A stretch of 5,991 nt of DNA from Oscillospiraceae bacterium (GTDB lineage Bacteria > Bacillota > Clostridia > Oscillospirales > Acutalibacteraceae): contig CADBOL010000246.1 in the NCBI GenBank assembly GCA_902796295.1, positions 1 to 5,991 on the forward strand, given 5' to 3'. The number at the start of each line of letters is the position of its first letter. The first letter of the stretch is position 1. Positions 1 to 5,991 of this stretch are shown here, piece after piece. Below the pieces are notes generated by a model. The model saw only the letters and a program-made list of their open reading frames with translations, searched no databases and had not been told where the DNA came from. The translations under genes were made by a program, and so were the position numbers.

Positions 1-234
1 ATCGGAAACGGAGACATTTTACCCGAGCTTACCTGCAGACAGGCGGCTGTAATAGCAGCTTATAACAGTTCTGCCGGCGATTCTTCACAGGTCGCAGTTG
101 ATTATACCGAGATAAGACACCTGAAAAAACCGCCCGGATCAAAACCCGGAAAAGTGATTTATCACACATATAATACAATGTGGGTAACTCCGGATAAAGA
201 ATTATGCGAAAGACTAAAAGTAAATAAAAAATAA
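1..234 (+). CDS. rqcH: RqcH / NFACT-family ribosome quality control protein, C-terminal fragment (5' part outside window)
   Basis: Frame 1 is open from the window edge to a TAA at 232-234 and gives the last 77 residues of a protein. The fragment carries hallmarks of the C-terminal NFACT-R region. In order these are a QAAVIAAYNSSA helix (about residues 14-25), VAVDYTEIRHLKKP (32-45), GSKPGKVIYH (47-56) and an MWVTPD strand near the end. Family knowledge: RqcH (also annotated fibronectin-binding protein A, FbpA) binds obstructed 50S subunits carrying peptidyl-tRNA and recruits tRNA-Ala to add C-terminal alanine tails that mark stalled chains for degradation. The catalytic-like NFACT-N domain would lie upstream and cannot be seen. 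The gene converges on ftsH, with only 31 bp between the two stop codons. A different NFACT paralogue cannot be excluded from the tail alone, but the family assignment is firm. Confidence 0.88.
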   Translation: MGNGDILPELTCRQAAVIAAYNSSAGDSSQVAVDYTEIRHLKKPPGSKPGKVIYHTYNTMWVTPDKELCERLKVNKK

Positions 235-254
235 CCCGTTCCGACCGGAACGGG
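235..254. terminator. Bidirectional Rho-independent terminator between rqcH and ftsH
   Basis: The hairpin starts directly after the rqcH stop codon. CCCGTTCC (235-242) pairs with GGAACGGG (247-254) around the 4-base loop GACC. On the plus strand the stem is followed by TTTTATTCTT. On the minus strand it is preceded by AAAA and followed by TTATTTTTTATTT, which is the complement of the A-rich end of rqcH. Both genes therefore get a perfect 8-bp GC-rich stem with a U-rich tail. The ftsH stop codon is 11 bp away on the other side. One element most likely ends both converging transcripts. Confidence 0.9.
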
Positions 255-265
255 TTTTATTCTTA

Positions 266-2221
266 TCAGAATTCGCTTGAGGTAATTTCGCCGCCGTCTG
301 TATTCTCTGATAAACCGTCAGGCTGAGAAACGTCATCGCTGACACTCTCTTCAAACTTCTCGCCTGACATAAGCCTGTAAAACTCATCCTTCTCGACCTT
401 GTCTTTTTCAAGAAGCAAAGCGGCAAGCTCATGAAGCTTATCAATATGCTCGGTAAGAATCTTTTCGGTTCTCTCATAAGCTTCCGTTATGAGTCTTTCG
501 ATTTCTTCATCAATCTGAGAAGCAACATTCTCGGAATAATTCCTGACATGGCTGAAATCTTTGCCGAGGAATACTTCGTTATTCTCTTCACCGAAGGAAA
601 TAGGTCCGAGCTTATCGCTCATACCGTATTTTGTGACCATATCCCTTGCAATCTGAGTGGCTCTCTGAATATCATTGGAAGCGCCGGTAGAAATATCGCC
701 GATAATAAGCTTTTCAGCTACCCGGCCTCCGAGAAGGCTTACGAGACTGTCAAGCATTTCATTCTTTGATCTGTATGATTTATCCTCATCCGGTCTGTAA
801 AGAGTGTATCCGCCGGCAAGACCGCGGGGAATAATCGAAATCTGATGAATTGGATCGGTATTCTCAAGATAATATGCAGAAACAGCATGGCCTGATTCAT
901 GATAAGCGGTAAGACGTTTTGCTTTTTCGGTCATTTTATGAGATTTCTTCTCGGAACCTACTTCCACTTTAAGAGCCGCTTCATCAATCTCAAGCATGGT
1001 AATTGACTTCTTGCCGTTTCTTGCCGCGAGAAGAGCGGCTTCATTAAGGAGATTCTCAAGATCGGCACCCGTAAATCCGACGGTAGCATGTGCTATGCTT
1101 TCAAAATCAACATCGGGAGCAAAAGGTTTTCCTTTAGCATGAACTTTAAGTATCTCTACCCTGCCCTTCTGATCCGGATAGTTTACTGTTACCTGTCTGT
1201 CAAATCTGCCGGGTCTGAGAAGCGCGGGGTCAAGTATATCGGGTCTGTTTGTTGCCGCGATTACTATAACGCCTTCATTTGCTCCGAAACCGTCCATTTC
1301 AACAAGGAGCTGGTTGAGAGTCTGTTCTCTTTCCTCGTGTCCGCCGCCCATGCCGGCGCCTCTGTGACGGCCGACTGCATCAATCTCATCTATAAAGATG
1401 ATACAGGGTGACGCTTTCTTTGCCTGATCGAATAAGTCTCTTACTCTCGAAGCGCCGACACCGACATACATTTCTACAAAATCCGAACCGGATATTGAGA
1501 AAAACGGTACGCCGGCTTCGCCTGCAACTGCTCTGGCGAGCAGGGTTTTACCTGTACCCGGAGGGCCTACAAGCAAAACGCCCTTTGGAATTCTGGCGCC
1601 GATTTCATTGAATTTAGCTGGTTCTTTAAGAAAGTCTACAATCTCGGTAAGTTCTTCTTTTTCTTCGTCTGCTCCGGCAACGTCGGCGAAAGTGGTCTTG
1701 CGCTTTTCGTCAATCGCCTTTTTGATTCTTGCCTTACCGAATTGTATTGTTTTATTGTTTTCGCTGCCTATGGTCTGATTCATTCTCCTGAACATAAAGA
1801 ACAGCATACCGAACATCAGTAAAACAAGTATTAAAGTGGGAAGAATGGAGAGAATCACCGAGCCCGAAGAGCCGGAAATATATTTTGCCTTGATAATATT
1901 ATCCGGATACTGCTTATTGTGTTTAATGACATTTTCGTGAATATCTTCAATGAAAAGATCAACACTGGGAACGGTATAGGAATGAAATGTTTTACTGTCT
2001 TCACCTTTAAGATGGTATGTAAGACTGCCGTTGCTCAGATTGAGACGGTATTCATCGACTTTGTTATTTTCAAATAAAGAAACTATCTCAAAGTATTCGG
2101 GCCTCTCCTTTGTCTGATGCTCCGCGTAGTATGATACACCAAGTATGATTATCAGAGGAATAAGAATATACGGAAGCAGTGTAAATATTCTGCTTTTATT
2201 TGACTTGTTTTTATTCTCCAA
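266..2221 (-). CDS. ftsH: ATP-dependent zinc metalloprotease FtsH
   Basis: A 651-residue membrane-anchored AAA+ protease, the usual length for bacterial FtsH. Domains in order are TM1 (about 13-32), an extracytoplasmic segment (33-118), TM2 (about 121-144), the AAA+ ATPase and the M41 protease. Visible motifs are Walker A GPPGTGKT (219-226), Walker B IIFIDEID (274-281), the second region of homology with arginines 336 and 339, and zinc site HESGH (441-445). Asp517 in TGASNDIQ is the expected third zinc ligand. The pore loop reads MYVGVG (251-256), with Tyr where most FtsH have Phe. The C-terminus is an acidic tail. FtsH forms hexamers that extract and degrade membrane and some cytosolic proteins. 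The start codon is TTG. It is supported by an AAAGGGGG site 8 bases upstream, and the next in-frame ATG would delete TM1. The gene is last in the operon, 14 bp after hpt, and ends at the bidirectional terminator. Confidence 0.98.
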   Translation of the reverse strand: MENKNKSNKSRIFTLLPYILIPLIIILGVSYYAEHQTKERPEYFEIVSLFENNKVDEYRLNLSNGSLTYHLKGEDSKTFHSYTVPSVDLFIEDIHENVIKHNKQYPDNIIKAKYISGSSGSVILSILPTLILVLLMFGMLFFMFRRMNQTIGSENNKTIQFGKARIKKAIDEKRKTTFADVAGADEEKEELTEIVDFLKEPAKFNEIGARIPKGVLLVGPPGTGKTLLARAVAGEAGVPFFSISGSDFVEMYVGVGASRVRDLFDQAKKASPCIIFIDEIDAVGRHRGAGMGGGHEEREQTLNQLLVEMDGFGANEGVIVIAATNRPDILDPALLRPGRFDRQVTVNYPDQKGRVEILKVHAKGKPFAPDVDFESIAHATVGFTGADLENLLNEAALLAARNGKKSITMLEIDEAALKVEVGSEKKSHKMTEKAKRLTAYHESGHAVSAYYLENTDPIHQISIIPRGLAGGYTLYRPDEDKSYRSKNEMLDSLVSLLGGRVAEKLIIGDISTGASNDIQRATQIARDMVTKYGMSDKLGPISFGEENNEVFLGKDFSHVRNYSENVASQIDEEIERLITEAYERTEKILTEHIDKLHELAALLLEKDKVEKDEFYRLMSGEKFEESVSDDVSQPDGLSENTDGGEITSSEF

Positions 2222-2229
2222 AAAATCAA

Positions 2230-2237
2230 CCCCCTTT
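2230..2237 (-). promoter_or_regulatory. Shine-Dalgarno site that fixes the TTG start of ftsH
   Basis: The minus strand reads AAAGGGGG, then the 8-base spacer TTGATTTT, then the TTG start at 2219-2221. The site overlaps the TAA stop of hpt (2236-2238), so ribosomes ending on hpt would sit on the ftsH initiation region. The other TTG in the spacer touches the G-run directly and is too close to be used. Confidence 0.8.
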
Positions 2238-2775
2238 AACTGTAAATCTCTTCTTTTAAAACGCCTATATAAGGCAGATTTCTGTATTTCTGAGCATAAT
2301 CAAGACCGTAGCCTACCACAAAAGCATCCGGTACCTCTGCGCCGGAATAATCTGCGTAAAGGTCAACAACTCTTCTTTCGGGTTTATCAAGAAGCGTACA
2401 GATTCTAATACTGGCCGGATTACGGTGTTTAAGCAGACTGATGACATTATTAAGAGTTCTGCCTGAGTCAAGAATATCCTCAACGATAAGCAGATCGTAT
2501 CCTTCAATATTGATATCAAGATCCTTTATTATCTTTACAATACCGCTGCTGTTTTCGGTTTCGTTGCCGTATGATGAAACACACATGAAATCTATTTCAC
2601 ACGGAATGGTTATCTCTCTCATCAGATCCGCCATAAATATAACTGATCCCTTGAGAATACTGACCATAAGCAGATTCTTGTCTTTATAATCCTCGCTTAT
2701 CTGTCTGCCGAGGCGGGCAACTATTTCATGCAGCTCATCACAGCTGTAATAGACTTTTTCAATATCATTAAGCAT
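2236..2775 (-). CDS. hpt: Hypoxanthine(-guanine) phosphoribosyltransferase
   Basis: A 179-residue type I phosphoribosyltransferase, normal length for bacterial Hpt. It salvages hypoxanthine (and usually guanine) by transferring phosphoribose from PRPP to give IMP or GMP in the cytosol. Visible motifs are the PPi loop LKGS (41-44), the flexible-loop SSYGN (67-71), and the PRPP-binding signature [11 protein letters not shown] (98-108) with acidic pair Glu99-Asp100 and likely general base Asp103. The purine-contacting Lys131 lies in DKPERR, and FVVGYGLDY (152-160) is at the nucleobase site. The VVGYGLDY form is typical of 6-oxopurine rather than adenine enzymes. The ATG start (2773-2775) has GGAG 8 bases upstream. 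Position between tilS and ftsH is the classical Firmicutes arrangement. Preference between hypoxanthine and guanine cannot be read from sequence. Confidence 0.97.
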   Translation of the reverse strand: MLNDIEKVYYSCDELHEIVARLGRQISEDYKDKNLLMVSILKGSVIFMADLMREITIPCEIDFMCVSSYGNETENSSGIVKIIKDLDINIEGYDLLIVEDILDSGRTLNNVISLLKHRNPASIRICTLLDKPERRVVDLYADYSGAEVPDAFVVGYGLDYAQKYRNLPYIGVLKEEIYS

Positions 2776-2777
2776 AT

Positions 2778-4133
2778 TTATAACTCCGTTATTCTGATTA
2801 ATGCTATATTTTCGGTTTTATCTGTAATCTCAAATCTTTCATCAATTCCGCATCCGTGGGCACAAAGCAAACCTTTATCATCACAAATAACCGGAATTGA
2901 ATCACGGATTTCAGGCGGCATTTGTTTTTCGTTCTGTATTTTTCTGAGAGATTTTGAAATGCTTCTTTTTTTAAAGCGGATTTTATCATCCGGCTCGCGC
3001 GTGCGCGCGTAAAGTCTGCCATTGATAATAGCAGAATCCCCGTTAAAAACGGATAACTCATTTGAAACAATCTGTGAATAATTATTTAATTCGACATTAT
3101 AATCTAATTCAATAAGATATGATCCGAAAATATTTTCTCCGGGTTCAAGCATAATCATTTCTGCATTTCCGGATCTATCTTTAAAACCGAATTCAAGAAT
3201 ACCCGCTCTTGTCCGTGCAAATAATCCTCCCGGAATCTGGATTTTCATTCCCCTGCCCGATTCTTTATATACTACGAGAGATTCACATATGTTTTCAACC
3301 GCAGTCATATCAATATCCGCGCCGGTTTCTCTGTCAAGTATGTATGCGACGGCACGCTTTTTGATAATTTCGGGAGCATCGCACAGAGTATCTATACTGT
3401 AACCGTGATCTGTTTTTGAATTCTCATAAACCTGCATTGCGCTGTTAAAAAGATATGTCTCATCTTCATTAAGAGAGCAGATACATCTGAGAGCGGCCGA
3501 TTCAAAAGAAGGATTGATTTCAAGAAGCTCGGGAAAGACTTTGTGCCTTATTCTGTTTCTGGCGTAAACAGTATCGGAATTAGTCTCGTCGGTAACATAA
3601 ATAATATTATTTTTATCGCAAAAATCCAGAATTTCTCTTTTGGAGCAGTCAATTATCGGTCTGACTATATTATCTCTGACGGGTGGAATGGAACAAAGGC
3701 CTCTGAGCGTCGATCCTCTTGTAAAATTAAAGAGAAATGTCTCAATCCTGTCATTGAGATTATGAGCTGTGGCTATTATACCGCCGTAACATACGGAATT
3801 GAAAAAATCATATCGCACTATACGTCCGGCCTGCTCAAGAGTCATACCTTTGTCCTTTGCCATAGAAGGTATATCCGCCTTCATACAGTGAAGTTTAATA
3901 CCGAGCTCTCCGCAGACTTTTCTTACAAACATTTCATCTCTGTCTGCAGATTCCCCTCTTATGCAGTGATTTACATGAGCGGCTTCAACGGTAATATTGA
4001 ATCTGTCTTTAAGAAGAATCAGCGAGTGAAGCAGAGCCATTGAATCGCTGCCGCCGGAAAGGGCCACAATCACCCTTCCGCCGGAATCAAACATATTATA
4101 TTTTTCAGCAGTTTTTATGACTTTATCAATCAT
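2778..4133 (-). CDS. tilS: tRNA(Ile)-lysidine synthetase TilS
   Basis: A 451-residue cytosolic enzyme that uses ATP to attach lysine to C34 of tRNA-Ile(CAU), letting it read AUA instead of AUG. The N-terminal PP-loop ATPase domain has SGGSDS (26-31), the substrate segment [15 protein letters not shown] (53-67), HNLNDRIET (124-132) and RNRIRH (192-197). A middle helical domain follows (about 205-320). The C-terminal TilS domain (about 374-440) contains [22 protein letters not shown] and the downstream [12 protein letters not shown] stretch. The HNLNDRIET motif differs from the common HHxDDQxET form. I chose the ATG at 4131-4133 because AAAAGG lies 6 bases upstream and the protein then begins directly before the PP-loop domain. 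An in-frame TTG at 4188-4190 would add 19 residues but overlap dnaB by 65 bp. The chosen start overlaps the dnaB stop by 8 bp. Confidence 0.95.
   Translation of the reverse strand: MIDKVIKTAEKYNMFDSGGRVIVALSGGSDSMALLHSLILLKDRFNITVEAAHVNHCIRGESADRDEMFVRKVCGELGIKLHCMKADIPSMAKDKGMTLEQAGRIVRYDFFNSVCYGGIIATAHNLNDRIETFLFNFTRGSTLRGLCSIPPVRDNIVRPIIDCSKREILDFCDKNNIIYVTDETNSDTVYARNRIRHKVFPELLEINPSFESAALRCICSLNEDETYLFNSAMQVYENSKTDHGYSIDTLCDAPEIIKKRAVAYILDRETGADIDMTAVENICESLVVYKESGRGMKIQIPGGLFARTRAGILEFGFKDRSGNAEMIMLEPGENIFGSYLIELDYNVELNNYSQIVSNELSVFNGDSAIINGRLYARTREPDDKIRFKKRSISKSLRKIQNEKQMPPEIRDSIPVICDDKGLLCAHGCGIDERFEITDKTENIALIRITEL
2784..2787 (-). promoter_or_regulatory. Shine-Dalgarno site of hpt inside the end of tilS
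   Basis: GGAG on the minus strand lies 8 bases before the hpt ATG (2773-2775) and within the last codons of tilS, whose stop is at 2778-2780. Only two bases separate the tilS stop from the hpt start, which favours translational reinitiation. Confidence 0.7.
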
Positions 4134-5514
4134 TATGAACCTTTTCAAACGGAATGAACAGTGTGTGTTCAGAATCCCACGCAAAATCAACAGTACCTAC
4201 AGAGCCGTGTCTGTTTTTGGAAATAATAACCGAAACTTTATTTACATCTGCCGATTCATCGGAATATTCGGATGAATCATCAGATGAATCCTCTTTGTAA
4301 TAATCTTCTCTGTAAAGCATCATAACAATATCGGCATCCTGCTCAATTGAGCCGGATTCTCTGAGGTCCGATAACATGGGTTTGTGTGATTTTCCCCTGC
4401 CTTCCGTTCCTCTCGAAAGCTGAGCGCAGCAGATAACGGGTATATTGAGATCCTTTGCCATATTTTTCAGATTTCTTGTAATCTCGCTGACTTCATTAAC
4501 TCTGTTTTCGGCTTTGGTTGCGCCTTTTATCAGGCCGAGATAGTCAATGATAACACATTCAACTCCGCCGAGCCGGCGTGTCTTGGCCTTCATTTCCGGA
4601 ACGGTTATGGCAGAAGTATCATCAAAATACAATTCGCAGTTTTTAAGAACAGTGGTTGCTTTTACAAGGTCATTCATTTCATCCTTGCTTATATTGCCGC
4701 TTCTCATCTTTGTGCTTGACACTCTCGCTTCTGTACCGAGTACTCTTGCGGCAAGCTGCTCTTTGGTCATTTCAAGAGAGAAGAAAAGAACTTTTCTTTT
4801 TCCTATAAGAGAAACGTTCCTCGCAAGGTTGAGAGCAAAACTTGTTTTACCCATAGCAGGCCTTGCGCCGATAATAATCAGGTCCGATCTGTTGAGTCCG
4901 GTAAGTATGTTATCAAGCTCGTTGAAACCTGTTGTATAACCCTTATAAAGATCTTTGTCTTCACCGGTAAGCTTGCTGATTGTATCAAACAGAGGCGGAA
5001 CTATAATATTATAAAGTTTTTCGGGGCTGTCATTAACTTTTCCCTGTCTGATATCATATATCTTCTGCTCGGCATCATCAAGAAGCCTGTCAGCGGTGGT
5101 TTCCTGAGCAGATGCTTTTTCAATTGTATCCGCAGAAATTGAAATCAGAGTTCTGATATAATACTTTTCCCTGACTATCCTGGCATATGATTCTACATTT
5201 TCGGTAGATACGACGGATTGGGTCAGATTAAACAGATACTCTCTGCCCGAAACATTGTCAAACTCTCCGTCGGCAACAAGCATATCAAGAACTACAAGAG
5301 CGTCTATAACCCTGTTTTCATTCTGAAGAGTCATCATTGCGCGATAAATGCTCTGATGCCTCGGCTGATAAAAATAGTCTGGTGATGTTACATGAACAAG
5401 AACCGAATTAATACACTCATTGTCAATTAAAATACAGCCGAGAACCGCCTGCTCGGCCTCGGCGCTCCACGGCATCTGAATACCGTTAAGAGCCAGCAAA
5501 TCATTGTCTGCCAT
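4126..5514 (-). CDS. dnaB: Replicative DNA helicase DnaB
   Basis: A 462-residue hexameric helicase that unwinds DNA at the fork on the lagging strand. It is equivalent to the protein called DnaC in Bacillus subtilis. The N-terminal collar domain spans about 14-115 (AEAEQAVLGCILID, PDYFYQPRHQ, IYRAM), followed by the linker helix and then the RecA-like motor. Walker A is GARPAMGKTS (216-225), the catalytic Glu248 is in FFSLEM, and motif H3 is VIIDYLGLI (321-329). Motif H4 includes QLSR (365-368) and the LRESGSIEQDADIV stretch (384-397). The arginine finger is Arg435 in SKNRHG. H3 has Gly where Gln is usual, and an acidic Ser/Asp segment (407-423) precedes the arginine finger. I chose ATG at 5512-5514, one base after the rplI stop and with GGGTGA 5 bases upstream. 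An in-frame GTG at 5527-5529 would add five residues. No intein or frameshift is seen. Confidence 0.97.
   Translation of the reverse strand: MADNDLLALNGIQMPWSAEAEQAVLGCILIDNECINSVLVHVTSPDYFYQPRHQSIYRAMMTLQNENRVIDALVVLDMLVADGEFDNVSGREYLFNLTQSVVSTENVESYARIVREKYYIRTLISISADTIEKASAQETTADRLLDDAEQKIYDIRQGKVNDSPEKLYNIIVPPLFDTISKLTGEDKDLYKGYTTGFNELDNILTGLNRSDLIIIGARPAMGKTSFALNLARNVSLIGKRKVLFFSLEMTKEQLAARVLGTEARVSSTKMRSGNISKDEMNDLVKATTVLKNCELYFDDTSAITVPEMKAKTRRLGGVECVIIDYLGLIKGATKAENRVNEVSEITRNLKNMAKDLNIPVICCAQLSRGTEGRGKSHKPMLSDLRESGSIEQDADIVMMLYREDYYKEDSSDDSSEYSDESADVNKVSVIISKNRHGSVGTVDFAWDSEHTLFIPFEKVHND
4140..4145 (-). promoter_or_regulatory. Shine-Dalgarno site deciding the tilS start
   Basis: The minus strand reads AAAAGG, then the 6-base spacer TTCATA, then ATG at 4131-4133. 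The site lies inside the last codons of dnaB. It supports the shorter tilS product over the upstream in-frame TTG at 4188-4190. Confidence 0.65.
4246..4296 (-). repeat. Short direct and inverted repeats coding an acidic Ser/Asp/Glu segment of DnaB
   Basis: On the plus strand GATGAATC occurs at 4271-4278 and again at 4283-4290, a 12-base period. Its reverse complement GATTCATC lies at 4253-4260. Two small palindromic elements also sit here: CCGAT-TC-ATCGG (4251-4262) and GAATATTC (4262-4269). On the coding strand this gives DnaB residues 407-423, which are almost all Asp, Glu and Ser, including two tandem DSS units. The pattern suggests growth by replication slippage within a tolerant surface loop. 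Confidence 0.65.
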
Positions 5515-5515
5515 A

Positions 5516-5956
5516 TTATTCACCCACACTTACAAACAGAGAGGCGCCGATACCGTTATAAAGCTTAACCTCAACAGGATAAACTCCGAATGATTTGGCA
5601 TCTTCAAATACTATTTTTTTCTTATCTATATCGATGCCGAATTCTTTTGAAATAACTTCGGCAACATCTTTGGATGTAACTGAGCCGAACAGCTTGCCGT
5701 TGCTGCCTGCTTTAGCCGTAAGTCTGACTGTTTTTCCTTCAAGCCTGGCGGCAGTTTCTTTTGCAGCTGCTTTTTCTGTTTCAATCTTATGTTTTTCGGC
5801 GGACTCTCTGTTTTTCAGTTCGCTCATTGCCTGTTTATTTGCTTCAACTGCAAGCTTTCTCGGCAAAAGATAATTACGGCAGTAACCGTCGGAAGCATTG
5901 ATAAGTTCTCCTTTTTTACCGAGTCCTTTAATATCCTGAGTCAATACAACTTTCAT
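5516..5956 (-). CDS. rplI: 50S ribosomal protein L9 (bL9)
   Basis: A 146-residue protein, about the standard bL9 length. The N-terminal rRNA-binding domain (1-52) carries the family signature GKKGELINASDGYCRNYLLPRKLA, seen as key residues Gly13, Gly16, Gly24-Tyr25, Asn28 and Pro32. It is followed by a long charged connecting helix rich in Ala, Glu and Lys (about 41-75). The C-terminal domain contains GKLFGSVTSKDVAEVI (87-102). bL9 binds 23S rRNA near the L1 stalk and extends from the 50S surface; it affects translational fidelity and frame maintenance. The ATG at 5954-5956 has a strong AAGGAG 7 bases upstream. The gene leads into dnaB with a single intervening base, the conserved rplI-dnaB pairing of Firmicutes, and is the first complete gene of the minus-strand operon in this window. 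Confidence 0.98.
   Translation of the reverse strand: MKVVLTQDIKGLGKKGELINASDGYCRNYLLPRKLAVEANKQAMSELKNRESAEKHKIETEKAAAKETAARLEGKTVRLTAKAGSNGKLFGSVTSKDVAEVISKEFGIDIDKKKIVFEDAKSFGVYPVEVKLYNGIGASLFVSVGE
5520..5525 (-). promoter_or_regulatory. Shine-Dalgarno-like site deciding the dnaB start
   Basis: GGGTGA on the minus strand lies 5 bases before the ATG at 5512-5514 and inside the last codons of rplI. GGTGA matches the downstream half of the full consensus AAGGAGGTGATC, so the effective spacing is acceptable. The match is weak, and the upstream GTG at 5527-5529 has no better site. Confidence 0.5.
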
Positions 5957-5963
5957 TTCAGTT

Positions 5964-5969
5964 CTCCTT
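5964..5969 (-). promoter_or_regulatory. Shine-Dalgarno site of rplI
   Basis: AAGGAG on the minus strand lies 7 bases before the rplI ATG. The remaining bases to the window edge (5970-5991) are AT-rich with stops in two of the three minus frames. The third frame is open down to a TGA at 5958-5960, so the tail of an upstream gene could end here, but this cannot be decided. Confidence 0.75.
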
Positions 5970-5991
5970 CAGTGATTTATTTAAACAATCA

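Noticed and set aside
214..477. Minus-strand open frame of 87 codons across the ftsH/rqcH junction
   Set aside because: It is a different frame of the ftsH 3' end, runs through the terminator hairpin and has no SD or recognisable motif.
3543..4043. Plus-strand open frame of 166 codons antisense to tilS
   Set aside because: It lies wholly within tilS, has no recognisable domain or convincing SD, and its composition is what the complement of tilS would give.
4134..4190. N-terminal extension of TilS from an in-frame TTG
   Set aside because: The ATG at 4131-4133 has a better SD, and the extra 19 residues match nothing in the family and lie inside dnaB.
4547..4939. Plus-strand open frame of 130 codons antisense to dnaB
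   Set aside because: It covers the complement of the conserved helicase motor and shows no family motif; its hydrophobic, Leu/Ser-rich look is typical of antisense shadows.
5419..5428. TTGACA-like -35 box on the minus strand inside dnaB
   Set aside because: No -10 box is present at 16-18 bases spacing; the nearest TATTAA is far too close.
5957..5991. Possible tail of a GdpP/YybT-type gene upstream of rplI
   Set aside because: Such a gene is a common neighbour, but 35 bases show no diagnostic residues, and the stop cannot be assigned to a frame.

Overview
The window looks like a housekeeping locus from a low-to-moderate GC Bacillota (Firmicutes) genome, most likely a member of the Clostridia. 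The evidence is the NFACT/RqcH-type C-terminus, the tilS-hpt-ftsH order classical for Firmicutes, the Shine-Dalgarno sites, the TTG start of ftsH and the AT-leaning codon usage. A placement near the Oscillospiraceae/Ruminococcaceae is only an impression from the protein sequences. I see no mobile element, CRISPR array, RNA gene or toxin/defence module.

Layout. Positions 1-234 (+) hold the last 77 codons of an rqcH/NFACT gene. A compact hairpin (235-254) follows its stop. It is flanked by T-rich tracts on both strands, so it can end transcription from both directions. All the rest lies on the minus strand and reads right to left as one tightly packed gene string: rplI (ribosomal protein bL9), dnaB (replicative helicase), tilS (tRNA-Ile lysidine synthetase), hpt (hypoxanthine phosphoribosyltransferase) and ftsH (membrane AAA+ zinc protease). 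Junctions are +1 bp (rplI/dnaB), -8 bp overlap (dnaB/tilS), +2 bp (tilS/hpt) and +14 bp (hpt/ftsH). Most Shine-Dalgarno sites lie inside the preceding gene. No internal promoter or terminator was found between the genes, so I infer a single operon whose promoter lies beyond the right edge.

How the genes fit together. The string joins two conserved Firmicutes neighbourhoods: rplI-dnaB, and tilS-hpt-ftsH. It covers translation (bL9), decoding of AUA codons (TilS), replication fork unwinding (DnaB), purine salvage (Hpt) and membrane protein quality control (FtsH). RqcH, convergent with FtsH, acts in rescue of stalled ribosomes, but it is not co-transcribed with the others.

No undescribed system is evident. 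The points worth a second look are small: a repeat-built acidic Ser/Asp segment in DnaB, a Gly in place of the usual Gln in DnaB motif H3, a Tyr in place of Phe in the FtsH pore loop, an atypical TilS motif, a TTG start for ftsH whose SD overlaps the hpt stop, an 8-bp dnaB/tilS overlap, and a short alternating GC tract in tilS.
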